Shown here in pieces: positions 1-7,912 of a DNA stretch of 64,000 bases (within the stretch, counting starts at the first letter, position 1; every line of letters begins with the position of its first letter). The position numbers and the translations under genes are program-made. Origin of the DNA: Streptomyces sp. NBC_00341 (lineage in GTDB: Bacteria; Actinomycetota; Actinomycetes; Streptomycetales; Streptomycetaceae); the NCBI RefSeq assembly GCF_041435055.1, contig NZ_CP108002.1, positions 248,001 to 312,000 of the forward strand, read 5' to 3'. A model generated the notes under the pieces. That model had not been told where the DNA came from. It worked only from the letters and a program-made list of their open reading frames with translations, and did not search any database.

Positions 1-2
1 TG

Positions 3-881
3 CCGGGTACGGCCGACCAGGTCCACCCGGGAGGCAGCCCGGCCAATGTCGCGTACGGCCTGGCCAGGCTCGGACACGGTGTCACCCTGCTCACCCAGCT
101 CGGGCCGGACGCCCACGGGCGGCGGATCCGCGGCCATCTGGCCGGTGCCGGGGTCGAGGTCCGCACGGACGGTGCCACTGCCCCGACTCCGTCCGCCGCC
201 GTCACTCTGGACGGTGCCGGGCGGGCCGCGTACACCTTCGAGATCACCTGGACGCTGGGCCCGGTCTCCTTGGAGCAGCCTCCCCGGCACGTCCATACCG
301 GGTCGATCGCGGCCGTGATGGCACCGGGCGCGTCCGCGGTCGTCGCCGCCGTCGAGTCGCTGCGGACGGCGGCGACCGTCAGTTACGACCCCAATGTGCG
401 GCCGGAGCTGATGGGGGACCACGAGGCGGCCGTGCGCGAGGTCGAGCGCTGTGTCGCGCTCAGCGATGTGGTCAAGGCGAGCGACGAGGATCTGGAGTGG
501 CTGTACCCGGGTCAGGAGCCGGGGCGGGTCGCCGAACGGTGGCTCGCCGCCGGGCCGGCCCTGGTACTGGTCACCCGGGGCGGTGACGGGGCCCTGGCCG
601 TACTGCCCGGCGGCCGGGTGTCGGTCGGCGCGCCGCCGGTCGACGTCGCGGACACGGTGGGGGCGGGGGACGCCTTCATGTCGGGCACCCTCCACGCACT
701 CGCCGCGCACGGGCTGCTCGGCGTGGAGGGACGGGAGCGGCTCCGCTCGGTGGACCGGGCCACCGTCACCGATGTCCTGCGCCACGCGGCGGCCTCTGCG
801 GCCGTGACCGTCGCGAGGGCCGGTGCCAACCCGCCCGACGTGCCGGAACTCGCCGTGGCGCTCGGCCGGACCGGCCGCTGA
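3..881 (+). CDS. PfkB-family carbohydrate kinase, 5'-truncated
   Basis: This is the C-terminal 292 residues of a PfkB/ribokinase-family sugar kinase, which phosphorylates a sugar such as fructose with ATP in the cytoplasm. The frame is open from the left window edge, so the start lies outside. The first visible residues (PGGSPANVAYGLARLG) are the family's N-terminal glycine-rich substrate signature. The C-terminal signature DTVGAGDAFMSG at about residue 218 of the visible part contains the catalytic Asp. VKASDEDLEWL is also typical. Fructokinase is the most likely identity, but the substrate cannot be told. The gene ends 9 bases before the convergent gene at 891. Confidence 0.9.
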   Translation, partial: PGTADQVHPGGSPANVAYGLARLGHGVTLLTQLGPDAHGRRIRGHLAGAGVEVRTDGATAPTPSAAVTLDGAGRAAYTFEITWTLGPVSLEQPPRHVHTGSIAAVMAPGASAVVAAVESLRTAATVSYDPNVRPELMGDHEAAVREVERCVALSDVVKASDEDLEWLYPGQEPGRVAERWLAAGPALVLVTRGGDGALAVLPGGRVSVGAPPVDVADTVGAGDAFMSGTLHALAAHGLLGVEGRERLRSVDRATVTDVLRHAAASAAVTVARAGANPPDVPELAVALGRTGR

Positions 882-890
882 CGCCCGCCG

Positions 891-1757
891 CTACCCCCAG
901 CACCACTTCGGTTCCCGGCGGGCGGCGGCGATGAGCGGGCGGGCGGACTTGGGGCGGGGCTGGAGCCGGTTGCGCACGGACGGTCTTCCGGGGGCGGGCG
1001 TGCTGCCGGCGGTGAGGCTGCGGATGTGGTCCGTGAAGCCGGGGGCGGGCAGGGGCAGCTCGAAGTCGTCTATGTGGCCGACCGCCGCGGGTACGTAGTC
1101 GAGCACGGCTCCGACCATGGCGGGCACCGGGGCCGGGTCGGTCCTGAGCGCGCCGAGGATGCGCAGCGCTGTCGGCAGCAGGCTCGCGTCGCTGGTCGTC
1201 ACGGCGTTGAGCGCGTCGCTGACGATGCCCGGCACGTCGTCGGCGGTGACGTCGGGCACGGCGTCGGTGAAGTCGTCGGTGGAGGGGGGCGCGCTCTGGA
1301 TCTGCTCGGTCTGCTCGTACCACCAGCGGGCTTCACCGTGCTCGCCGAGTGCGAGGTGGTGGAGGTAGAGGCAGTAGGAGGCCGCGGGGTCGCCGGCGCC
1401 GGCCGCGTACTGCCACCAGAAGCGGGCGTTCTCCTCGGATTCCGCGAGTTGGAGGATGCAGCCGAGGACCCGTGCGCCCGGGGGTTCGGGGAGCTGCGGG
1501 GTGAGGAAGGTGTCCAGGGTGCTGAGGGCGGTGTTGCGGGTGACGACGGTCTGGCAGAGGGTCTGAAGGTTCTGGGCCGCTTCGTGCTCCGTCGGCTCCT
1601 CCGGTACGGGAACGGTCGACGGCGGCGGCGAGCAGGACGGGCCGGAGGCGTGGAGTCGGGCGAGGAGACGGGTCTCCGCGGCGTTGATGTCCTCCTGGGT
1701 GTAGGGGGTGGTGACGAGGCGTGCGCGGGAGAGGAACTCCGTGATGTGGCGTGTCAT
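891..1757 (-). CDS. Unknown conserved actinobacterial protein, partner of the ECF sigma factor
   Basis: A 288-residue protein of no function I recognise. Residues 1-60 are polar and proline-rich. The middle contains a helical stretch (ARFWWQYAAGAGDPAASYCL) that resembles one Sel1/TPR-like repeat, and the C-terminus is basic and proline-rich. No signal peptide or membrane segment is visible. The ATG overlaps the stop of the upstream sigma-factor gene by 4 bases (ATGA), so the two are translationally coupled. That makes a role in the sigma factor's circuit likely, but this is inference. It has no anti-sigma zinc motif (HxxxCxxC) and no transmembrane helix, so it is not a standard anti-sigma factor. 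Confidence 0.7.
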   Translation of the reverse strand: MTRHITEFLSRARLVTTPYTQEDINAAETRLLARLHASGPSCSPPPSTVPVPEEPTEHEAAQNLQTLCQTVVTRNTALSTLDTFLTPQLPEPPGARVLGCILQLAESEENARFWWQYAAGAGDPAASYCLYLHHLALGEHGEARWWYEQTEQIQSAPPSTDDFTDAVPDVTADDVPGIVSDALNAVTTSDASLLPTALRILGALRTDPAPVPAMVGAVLDYVPAAVGHIDDFELPLPAPGFTDHIRSLTAGSTPAPGRPSVRNRLQPRPKSARPLIAAARREPKWCWG

Positions 1758-2323
1758 CGTCGCCCTTCCATGGCGCGGTCCGGTCCCAGGATGTCCCGCA
1801 GCCGGCGCGTCGCGTGCCGGACCGTGGAGCGCACGGTGGCGCTGGTGATGCCGAGTACGTCGGCCACTTCGGGTGCGTTGAGCCCGTGGAGGTAGGTCAT
1901 CACCATGACGTCGAGCTGACGCTCGGTGAGCTGCCGCATGGCCCTCATGAGGGCGAGGGTCTCGGTGATCTGCCCGTACGGATCCACGGCGTCGCGCAGG
2001 GCGAAGGTGTTGAAGGCCTCGTCGTCGAGCAACGGGGGCCGGCGCCTGCGCGCGCGGCTGTGATCGTTGACCTTGTTGCGCATGACGGTCCACGCGTAGC
2101 CGGACGGGTTCTCGACGAGCAGGACCTTGTCCCAGGTGCGCAGAAGCTGCTCGAAGGCGCTGTCGATCGCTTCTTCGGCATCGTGGCGGTTGTGCAGGAA
2201 CGTCTCGGCGTAGTGGATGTAGCGCGGCCGGTTCATCTGGTGGAAGGCGGTGAACGAGAGGTCGGGGAGCTGCTGGGCCATCGGCTCTGTGCCCGGACGC
2301 GTGCGGCTTCGGTACTCGGTCAC
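1754..2323 (-). CDS. ECF-type RNA polymerase sigma factor
   Basis: A 189-residue sigma-70-family factor of the ECF class, which directs RNA polymerase core to specific promoters. Region 2 is visible at residues 25-90 (FLHNRHDAEEAIDSAFEQLL, then the NPSGYAWTVMRNKVND stretch). Region 4 is the helix-turn-helix at about residues 130-180 (LTERQLDVMVMTYLHGLNAPEVADVLGIT, read here in two parts: the RQLDVM helix and the EVADVLGIT turn). A second internal ATG at residue 15 (MAQQLPDLSF) could be the true start. It is followed by the 4-base-overlapping unknown gene. The upstream 500-base spacer holds strong palindromes that may belong to its promoter. Confidence 0.88.
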   Translation of the reverse strand: MTEYRSRTRPGTEPMAQQLPDLSFTAFHQMNRPRYIHYAETFLHNRHDAEEAIDSAFEQLLRTWDKVLLVENPSGYAWTVMRNKVNDHSRARRRRPPLLDDEAFNTFALRDAVDPYGQITETLALMRAMRQLTERQLDVMVMTYLHGLNAPEVADVLGITSATVRSTVRHATRRLRDILGPDRAMEGRR

Positions 2324-2730
2324 CGGCCTTCCTTCCGGTCACGGGGACGGCGGTTCAGCTCGCTCACCCCGACCCGGACTCCCGCGGCCGCCAGGTGGCG
2401 CAGCAGGGTGTGGACGTCCTTGCCGAAAACGCGGATCGTGACCGCCAGGATCATCAGGTCACCTACGAGGTGGATCGTCACAGGCGCGAGCCTCTGTTCG
2501 TGCGAAGAGCCGGGCGCTTCCTCGAACCCGGGAAGTGCGCGGTCGTGCGCCCTTCACTCTCAACAACACCTGGCAACGAACAACTGTGCAGGCGTAATTC
2601 GGAGAAAGTGGCGGACCGGCAGAACCGGTGACGCGCGGACGTTCCCGCTTGCTCATCCGGCGTCATCAGCCACCCCGCGCCACGCACCCGCCGGTACCGT
2701 CACCAGCGCACACGCTCCACGGTCACCGCT

Positions 2731-2780
2731 TTGCATAAATTTGCGCAAATCCAGCAAACTCCGATCGTGACCCAGGTCAC
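2731..2780. promoter_or_regulatory. AT-rich palindromic block, candidate operator
   Basis: Two symmetrical elements stand out in an unusually AT-rich patch. At 2731-2750 the arms TTTGC and GCAAA enclose a second perfect palindrome, TTTGCGCAAA (2741-2750). At 2767-2780 there is a perfect 14-base palindrome with arms GTGACC and GGTCAC around CA. They lie about 410-455 bases upstream of the ECF sigma start. They could be operators for an unseen regulator. No regulator gene is adjacent, so the binding protein is unknown. Confidence 0.4.
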
Positions 2781-2790
2781 ATCTCCGGCT

Positions 2791-2815
2791 GACTGTGCGT
2801 ACCTGGCGCACAGTC
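2791..2815 (-). terminator. Hairpin after the DUF917 gene
   Basis: A perfect 9-base inverted repeat (GACTGTGCG / CGCACAGTC) with a 7-base loop starts about 40 bases beyond the DUF917 stop codon on the minus strand. Its place suggests transcript termination. There is no T-run, which is common for Streptomyces terminators. Confidence 0.55.
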
Positions 2816-2854
2816 AGGTGACCGCCGCTCGGTGCAGCGCGTCCCGGTCCGGGT

Positions 2855-3919
2855 TCAGGCGTGGGCCAGGGTCCTGCCCTCGGGCGCGAAGGAGAAGCCG
2901 AGCAGTTCCTCGACCGGGGCGTACACCTCGGGCATGTGCATGGTCGACGAGAGCAGCAGGTTCGCCGCCGGGGCGCACAGCACGCTGAGTCCCTTGCCGA
3001 CCGCGACGTCGGCGGAGGCCAGCGGCGCGCCGTCCGCGTCGAACGTCGTGATCAGGTCGGGGAACGCGGCCCTGCGCTCGCCGCCCAGTTCCAGCGTCAT
3101 GTACTCGTTGACGAAGTGCAGCGTGGTGCCCTCGGCGTCGTCCAGCACGGCGACGCCGACGTCCAGGCCCTCGCGCTGCTCGCAGCGGTACTCGCGGACG
3201 GTGCCGGTGGCGACGATCCCGCCGCCCAGGTGCCGCGCCGCGCCGGCCGGGCCGTCGGCCAGGAACCGGTGGCCGAGTTCGATGGCGGAGCCGATGGCGC
3301 CGGGCGCGCCGTGCCGCGTGGCGTAACCGACCTCGATCGCGTTCCGGGCGACGCCCACCCAGCCGCCCGCCTCCACCGACGCACGCCGGACCACGGACGA
3401 CGTGGCCTCCAGCCCGCCGGCGACGGCGCCCTCGACGTACGTGTACGGCTTGCCGCCCGCATAGCCCTGGACGGACCGGTATCCGTCCTGCTGGTGCAGC
3501 CCCATCGCGCCCATCACGCTGGAGGGGTGGGCGCGCCCGTTGCAGGCCAGGTCGATGACGGGCAGTCCGGTCATCGCCGAGTGGAACCAGCCGTTGATGG
3601 TGGTCTCGGCGCCGTTCTCGTTCGTGTGGATCGCGGCGAGCGGGCGCGGCAGGTCGCGGCGCAGCAGCTCCAGGGCGCGCAGCAGATGGGTGGGCAGCAC
3701 CAGCGGGTCCGCCGCCGCGGGCGCTCCCACCAGGGCGACGGTGGCGGTGAGGTCCTCGGGCGCGAACTCGTCGGCGGTCCACAGCTGCGGCGCACCCACC
3801 TGGAGGGCGAGTTCGGCGGTGCGCAGCCCGCGCCCGACGAATCCGCCGCCGCCCCCGCCGAGCACGGCGCCGCCGTACACGGCCGCGCGGATGTCTTCGT
3901 GGGTCAACTGTCGCTTCAT
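2855..3919 (-). CDS. DUF917 (S-methyl-thiohydantoin desulfurase-like) protein
   Basis: A 354-residue DUF917-family protein. The start shows the family hallmark MKRQLTHEDIRAAVYGGAVL followed by a glycine run (GGGGGGF, residues 20-27). Family members are about 350-370 residues and include hydantoin- or thiohydantoin-processing proteins, but few have been tested. The tail (STMHMPEVYAPVEELLGF) is also typical. No signal peptide is visible. The ATG was chosen because the frame upstream of it is non-coding arginine/proline-rich sequence. The gene lies 89 bases downstream of an OPT transporter on the same strand, so a cytoplasmic enzyme acting on an imported peptide-like or hydantoin compound is a reasonable inference. 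The substrate is unknown. Confidence 0.82.
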   Translation of the reverse strand: MKRQLTHEDIRAAVYGGAVLGGGGGGFVGRGLRTAELALQVGAPQLWTADEFAPEDLTATVALVGAPAAADPLVLPTHLLRALELLRRDLPRPLAAIHTNENGAETTINGWFHSAMTGLPVIDLACNGRAHPSSVMGAMGLHQQDGYRSVQGYAGGKPYTYVEGAVAGGLEATSSVVRRASVEAGGWVGVARNAIEVGYATRHGAPGAIGSAIELGHRFLADGPAGAARHLGGGIVATGTVREYRCEQREGLDVGVAVLDDAEGTTLHFVNEYMTLELGGERRAAFPDLITTFDADGAPLASADVAVGKGLSVLCAPAANLLLSSTMHMPEVYAPVEELLGFSFAPEGRTLAHA

Positions 3920-3937
3920 GTTCCTTCTCTTCTTCTC

Positions 3938-3976
3938 TGAGGGGGCTGGTCGAGGGTTCCCTGAGGGGCTGGTCGA
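3938..3976. repeat. Short direct repeat in the OPT-DUF917 spacer
   Basis: Two near-identical copies of TGAGGGG(G)CTGGTCGA occur at 3938-3953 and 3962-3976, differing by one G. They sit between the two genes of the operon. The function is unknown. It may be a local duplication. Confidence 0.6.
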
Positions 3977-4008
3977 AAGGGCGTCGGGCCGGTGCGGGCG
4001 CTGTCCGG

Positions 4009-5649
4009 CTACTTGCGCAGGGCGTCGAACGCGCCGTGGCCGAAGGAGTAGAGGGCGTCCCCCGCGATGGCGCCGCCGGCGAAGACCTCCAGGTCCTCCT
4101 GGACGCGTGGGCCGAGCACCCGTGGCGCGAGCAGGCGGCAGACCAGGCCCGCCGCGACCATCCAGCCCGCCATGGGCGTGGTGATCAGCAGGCCGGTGGC
4201 CAGCAGGATGCCGAGCTGTCGGCGCGGCCCGCCCAGGAACTGGACCAGGGCGCCGGGAATCGCCCACAGGGCGAGATCGCGCGCGGTCTCCATGGAGGGA
4301 CCGGCCTTGATCGCGGCGACATAGGCCGCGTCGATGGGCGGCACCTTCCCGTTGTCGAAGAACATCCGGTACGAGACGAGCACCACGACGACCGCCACAC
4401 CGAAGCCGATCATGGCGGCGATCAGCTGCTGGCGGCGGCCCTCCAGGTCGAAGGCCGGATCGGCGTCCCCGCCGCGCAGCAGGTGGCCGGTCTTGAGGTC
4501 GTAGCCCATGTCGGCGAAGGCCGGTCCGGTGGCGGCGGTGAAGCCGGCCAGCACCACGAGGGCCTCCGGCGGGAATCCGATGAGGATGCCGAGCAGGACG
4601 GTGATCAGGGCGACGGCGAAGGCCGGGAACCAGCCGGCGTGCATGGCGGCGATCCCGACCAGCAGCTCGTGGACGAAGGCGGCGGCCGTCGCGTACACGA
4701 TGAACCCGATCAGCATGCCGGGGCTCATGTGGGTGGCGATGCCCGTGCCGAGGGTCAGCAGCAGGGCGATGACGAGATAGGCGCCGCCGCCGATGCCCAG
4801 CGAACGGCCGACGCGGGGTCCGGAGTCCCGGCCGGTGGCCGTCGTCGTAGCGGCCTTCCCGGGGCGGCCGTCGAGGACGACGCGCCCCACCTGGAACAGG
4901 GCGACCACACCGGCGCCGATCATCATGCCGTGCGGCAGGTAGATCGCGTTCAGGTCGACGCCGGTCAGGGTGTCCGCGTACGAACTGGTCAGCAGGCCCG
5001 CGCCGAACGCGATCATCGCGCCGAGTCCGCCGATCAGGGCGACACCGAAGGCCGACATCGGCAGCGAGAAGGCCGATCCGAGCGCGCCGGCCAGCAGACC
5101 GGCCCCGAGCACCTTGGCGCGGCGGCCGCCCCCGTCACCCGCCTTGATGGCCTCGGCCGCGGCGATGCCCGGCGGCCAGGGGTTGTCGGCGGGAAAGGCG
5201 GGGGTGTTGAAGAGGCGGTACAGCAGCCAGGCGTCCACCAGCATCGCGGCGGCCACGCCGATCAGCATGGGCAGCACCATGTCGGGCAGTCCGAACAGGA
5301 ACGGGATGCCGATCGGCAGAAACAGGCTGTTCGCCGCCCCGAAGGTCGCCGAGGAGATGCTGGTCTGGGCGAGGTTCTGGGCGTGCACCGAGCGGTAGCC
5401 GCGGAAGGCGGCCAGCGGGATCCGGGCCAGCGTCATCGCGGCGAGCGCGCCGACGAGGGAGGTGCTGGGTGTGATGCCCAGGGTGGCGAGCAGCTGCATG
5501 CCGACGACGGCGCCGAAGAGGCTGAGCACCACGGTGAGGATCAGATTGCCCGGTGCGAGGGCGCGCGGATGGCGTCGCGGGGAGGCTGCGAGCCGTTCGA
5601 CGCGTGTCGTCGTCCCGGGCGACGTGGGGGTGCCGGCGTCGTGGCTCAT
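4009..5649 (-). CDS. OPT-family transporter (oligopeptide/metal-chelate permease)
   Basis: A 546-residue integral membrane protein of the OPT (oligopeptide transporter) superfamily, with roughly a dozen hydrophobic segments. Examples are NLILTVVLSLFGAVVGMQLL near residue 35, then LPMLIGVAAAMLVDAWLL and VAVVVVLVSY. The motif NPWPPGIAAAEAIKAGD (about residues 160-176) is the conserved loop of prokaryotic OPT proteins. The family imports small peptides or metal-ligand complexes using the proton gradient. It is the first gene of a unit with DUF917 and is divergent from an IclR regulator 220 bases away. Together they look like an inducible uptake-and-degradation cassette. The substrate is not known. 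Confidence 0.88.
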   Translation of the reverse strand: MSHDAGTPTSPGTTTRVERLAASPRRHPRALAPGNLILTVVLSLFGAVVGMQLLATLGITPSTSLVGALAAMTLARIPLAAFRGYRSVHAQNLAQTSISSATFGAANSLFLPIGIPFLFGLPDMVLPMLIGVAAAMLVDAWLLYRLFNTPAFPADNPWPPGIAAAEAIKAGDGGGRRAKVLGAGLLAGALGSAFSLPMSAFGVALIGGLGAMIAFGAGLLTSSYADTLTGVDLNAIYLPHGMMIGAGVVALFQVGRVVLDGRPGKAATTTATGRDSGPRVGRSLGIGGGAYLVIALLLTLGTGIATHMSPGMLIGFIVYATAAAFVHELLVGIAAMHAGWFPAFAVALITVLLGILIGFPPEALVVLAGFTAATGPAFADMGYDLKTGHLLRGGDADPAFDLEGRRQQLIAAMIGFGVAVVVVLVSYRMFFDNGKVPPIDAAYVAAIKAGPSMETARDLALWAIPGALVQFLGGPRRQLGILLATGLLITTPMAGWMVAAGLVCRLLAPRVLGPRVQEDLEVFAGGAIAGDALYSFGHGAFDALRK

Positions 5650-5700
5650 GGGTGCTCCTGACGGGCCGGTGCGGTGGCGGCACCGCCCCGGTCACTGAAA

Positions 5701-5717
5701 GTTCTAAAATATGGAAC
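5701..5717. promoter_or_regulatory. Candidate IclR operator
   Basis: A 17-base imperfect palindrome with arms GTTC and GAAC around an AT-rich centre lies in the divergent OPT/IclR spacer, about 52 bases upstream of the OPT start. Size and shape fit IclR-family operators, so autoregulation and control of the OPT-DUF917 unit is inferred. Confidence 0.5.
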
Positions 5718-5869
5718 CGAGTCCTATTATCTGGACTACCCATGGATCATCGGATCGAAGGGGCCCCGACGTCAAGAAGTCTCAGAATGTGGGCGGAACG
5801 ATCACCGTCCCGGGGCGGCATACCATCGGACGCGACACGGCCGGGAGCGGCCGGAGAGGGAGGAAGACG

Positions 5870-6646
5870 GTGAGCACACTCGCCAATGCCCGGGATGTCC
5901 TGCGTCTCATGGCCCGCCTGCGGCGCGATGTCACCGTCACCGACGTGGCCGGCGAACTCGGGCTTCCCAAGAGTTCTGTGTCGCGGACCCTGAGCATGAT
6001 GGCCGAGTACGGCTTCCTGGAGCGCGACCCCGTCACCCGGGCCTACCGCCCCGGCGAGCTGATCATGGAGGCCTCGTACCACTTCCGCGCCTCGCGCGGC
6101 ACTCTCTCGCTGCTGGAGGAGGAGGCCGCCCGGCTGGTGTCCGACACCGGGTACACCGGGTACGTCGACGTCCTGGACGGCAGCGAGTCCCTCGTGCTGC
6201 ACATGCGCGTCAGCGCCATCGGCTCCCTGCACGCCTACACCCCGGCGGGCACCCGGGCTCCCGCGTACGCCAGTTCAATGGGCCGGGCGCTGCTGGCACG
6301 GTTGGAGGACACCCAGGTCACGCGCCTCGTCGACGACCGCCTGGAGCACAGCGTGGGACAGGCGCCGAAGACCCGCGCGGAGCTGCTGGCGCAGCTGGCC
6401 CGGGTCCGGGCCGACGGGTGGGAGTTCTCGCGGGGCGAGTACGTCCCTGGCGTGGCCGGGATCTCGGGGGCCGTCCTGGACGGTGACACGGGCCAGATCT
6501 TCGGGATCGGCATCGCGCTCCCCGCCCAGGAGTTGAGCGACGGCATGCCGGAGCGCTTCGGCAGGGCGGTGCGGGACGCCGCCCTGCGCGTCGGCAAGCG
6601 GATCGGTGATCCGTACTGGCTGCGGTTCGCCGCGGACGACAGCTGA
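5870..6646 (+). CDS. IclR-family transcriptional regulator
   Basis: A 258-residue regulator. An N-terminal winged helix-turn-helix (VTVTDVAGELGLPKSSVSRT, residues 24-43) is followed by the IclR effector-binding domain (about residues 75-250), with GYTGYVDVLDG and MGRALLA motifs. The GTG start at 5870 was preferred over an in-frame ATG at 5711 because it has a good ribosome site (GGGAGGAAGAC) and gives the normal family length; the extra upstream residues do not look like protein. It is divergent from the OPT-DUF917 unit, which is its likely target. A hairpin overlaps its stop codon. Confidence 0.92.
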   Translation: MSTLANARDVLRLMARLRRDVTVTDVAGELGLPKSSVSRTLSMMAEYGFLERDPVTRAYRPGELIMEASYHFRASRGTLSLLEEEAARLVSDTGYTGYVDVLDGSESLVLHMRVSAIGSLHAYTPAGTRAPAYASSMGRALLARLEDTQVTRLVDDRLEHSVGQAPKTRAELLAQLARVRADGWEFSRGEYVPGVAGISGAVLDGDTGQIFGIGIALPAQELSDGMPERFGRAVRDAALRVGKRIGDPYWLRFAADDS

Positions 6647-6664
6647 CGGCTCTGCGGAGCCGTC
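6645..6664 (+). terminator. Hairpin terminator of the IclR gene
   Basis: A perfect 8-base stem (GACGGCTC / GAGCCGTC) with a TGCG tetraloop begins inside the IclR stop codon. It separates the regulator from the methyltransferase at 6701. Confidence 0.65.
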
Positions 6665-6700
6665 GGCCCGCCTCGGGACGCCGGATGGTGGAATGGCGCG

Positions 6701-7357
6701 ATGACGACACCGATGCCCCGCCTCCTCGCGGCGCTGGAACGGTTCCACGCCGCCCGCCCGTGGGACCACAACGCCCATTACCACCGCTGGATCATGCGGC
6801 AGGTCCCGAAGCGCTTCGGGACCGCGCTCGACATCGGTTCGGGCAGCGGGGACCTGGCCCGGCTGCTGGGCACGCGCGCCGGCACCGTGCGGGGTCTGGA
6901 CGCCGATCCCGCGATCGTCGCTCGGGCACGCGAGCTCACCGTGCCGGCCGCGCCCGTCACGTTCACCGTCGGAGACGCGCTCACCGACACACCGCCCGGT
7001 TCCTACGACGTGATCACCTGTGTCGCCGCCCTCCACCACCTCCCGTTCTCCGACGCCCTCGGTGCGTTTCGCCGGCACCTGGCACCGGGCGGGACGCTGG
7101 TTGTCGTGGGCGTGGCCCGCGCGCAGTCGACCGGTGACCGGCTCCTCGGGGCGGCCGCTGTTCCGCTGAACGTCGCCATGGCCTGGATCAAGAACCGGGG
7201 GCGCCGCTCGGCGCGGCCGGCGTCGATGACCGCTCCCACCCGGCCCGCCGTGATGAGCTTCGCCGACATCGCGCGTGAGGCCCGGCAGTTGCTGCCGGGT
7301 GCCCGGCTCCGCCGCAGGGTCTTCTGGCGGTACACCTTGGTCTGGCACCAGAACTGA
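6701..7357 (+). CDS. Class I SAM-dependent methyltransferase
   Basis: A 218-residue methyltransferase of the Rossmann-fold class I type. Motif I is ALDIGSGSGDLARLLG (residues 42-57, SAM glycine loop), motif II is the acidic GLDADP, and the motif near residue 105 (YDVITCVAALHHLPF) matches the UbiE/Methyltransf_11 family. It is cytoplasmic, and the C-terminal 40 residues are basic. The acceptor substrate cannot be inferred. It stands alone, between the IclR terminator and a DUF1905 gene. Confidence 0.88.
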   Translation: MTTPMPRLLAALERFHAARPWDHNAHYHRWIMRQVPKRFGTALDIGSGSGDLARLLGTRAGTVRGLDADPAIVARARELTVPAAPVTFTVGDALTDTPPGSYDVITCVAALHHLPFSDALGAFRRHLAPGGTLVVVGVARAQSTGDRLLGAAAVPLNVAMAWIKNRGRRSARPASMTAPTRPAVMSFADIAREARQLLPGARLRRRVFWRYTLVWHQN

Positions 7358-7500
7358 CACGCCCCGCAGGCGAGTTGCCACGGCGTCGGCAGGCCCGCGC
7401 ACCCGGGACGGCCCACGCCGCCTCCCAGGCACGCCACCGGTAGGCTGCCCGGGTTCCGGCCCTCCCCCTTGCCGCCCCCCTCGTTGAACGGATCGCCCTC

Positions 7501-7806
7501 ATGAACGTCGTGTTCACCGGCCTCGTGATCGAGTGGCGCGGGCCCTCGCCGTTCTACTTCGTCACCGTGCCCGAGGAGGAGGCGGCCGACATCCGTGAGG
7601 TGGCCGGGATGGCCACGTACGGCTGGGGCGTGATCCCCGTCGAGGCCCGCATCGGTGAACTCGCCTTCGCCACCTCGCTGTTCCCCAGGGACGGCGGCTA
7701 CCTGCTCCCGTTGAAAGGCGCCGTGCGGGGGCCACTGGGCCTCTCGGCGGGGGACCGGGCGAGCGTGGAGATGACCGTGCGCCTTCAGGGCGGGTCGCAG
7801 AAGTAG
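7501..7806 (+). CDS. DUF1905-domain protein
   Basis: A 101-residue protein that is almost wholly a DUF1905 domain, a small beta-barrel-like fold often annotated in Streptomyces. Recognisable parts are FTGLVIEWRGPSPFYFVTVP at the start, GWGVIPVEARIG in the middle and the LPLKGAVRGPLGLSAGD segment near the end. No signal sequence or membrane segment is present. The function of the family is unknown; some relatives are fused to YdeI-like domains. Confidence 0.82.
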   Translation: MNVVFTGLVIEWRGPSPFYFVTVPEEEAADIREVAGMATYGWGVIPVEARIGELAFATSLFPRDGGYLLPLKGAVRGPLGLSAGDRASVEMTVRLQGGSQK

Positions 7807-7863
7807 GTTTGCCAAAGCGTTATCCGTACGCCTCTTGAGTCACCCCGGGGCGTGCCGCACAGT

Positions 7864-7894
7864 CATGTATGCGCTTACGGAATGCGCATACATG
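7864..7894. promoter_or_regulatory. LacI-type double operator before the sugar-binding protein
   Basis: A perfect 11-base inverted repeat (CATGTATGCGC / GCGCATACATG) flanks TTACGGAAT, ending 18 bases before the SBP start codon. Each half overlaps a sequence close to the LacI/CcpA-type operator TGTAAGCGCTTACA. The left one reads TGTATGCGCTTACG. The motif TGTATGCGCTTAC recurs at 11713 in front of the endonuclease-glucosidase unit. Binding here would occlude the promoter, giving repression relieved by a sugar. The regulator gene is not in the window. Confidence 0.7.
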
Positions 7895-7912
7895 AGCTGC
7901 CGGAGGAGCCGT

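Larger units (their letters stand above)
2324..2854. other. Gene-free spacer with several palindromes
   Basis: About 530 bases with no convincing gene. Short frames exist, but their composition does not look coding and none has a good ribosome site. The part from 2400 to 2700 has lower GC than its flanks and probably carries the promoter of the minus-strand sigma factor operon. The right end (2731-2815) holds three palindromes, annotated separately. Confidence 0.6.

Noticed and set aside
2395..2631. Possible small gene upstream of the ECF sigma factor
   Set aside because: No ribosome site, no recognised motif, and composition unlike genes of this organism.
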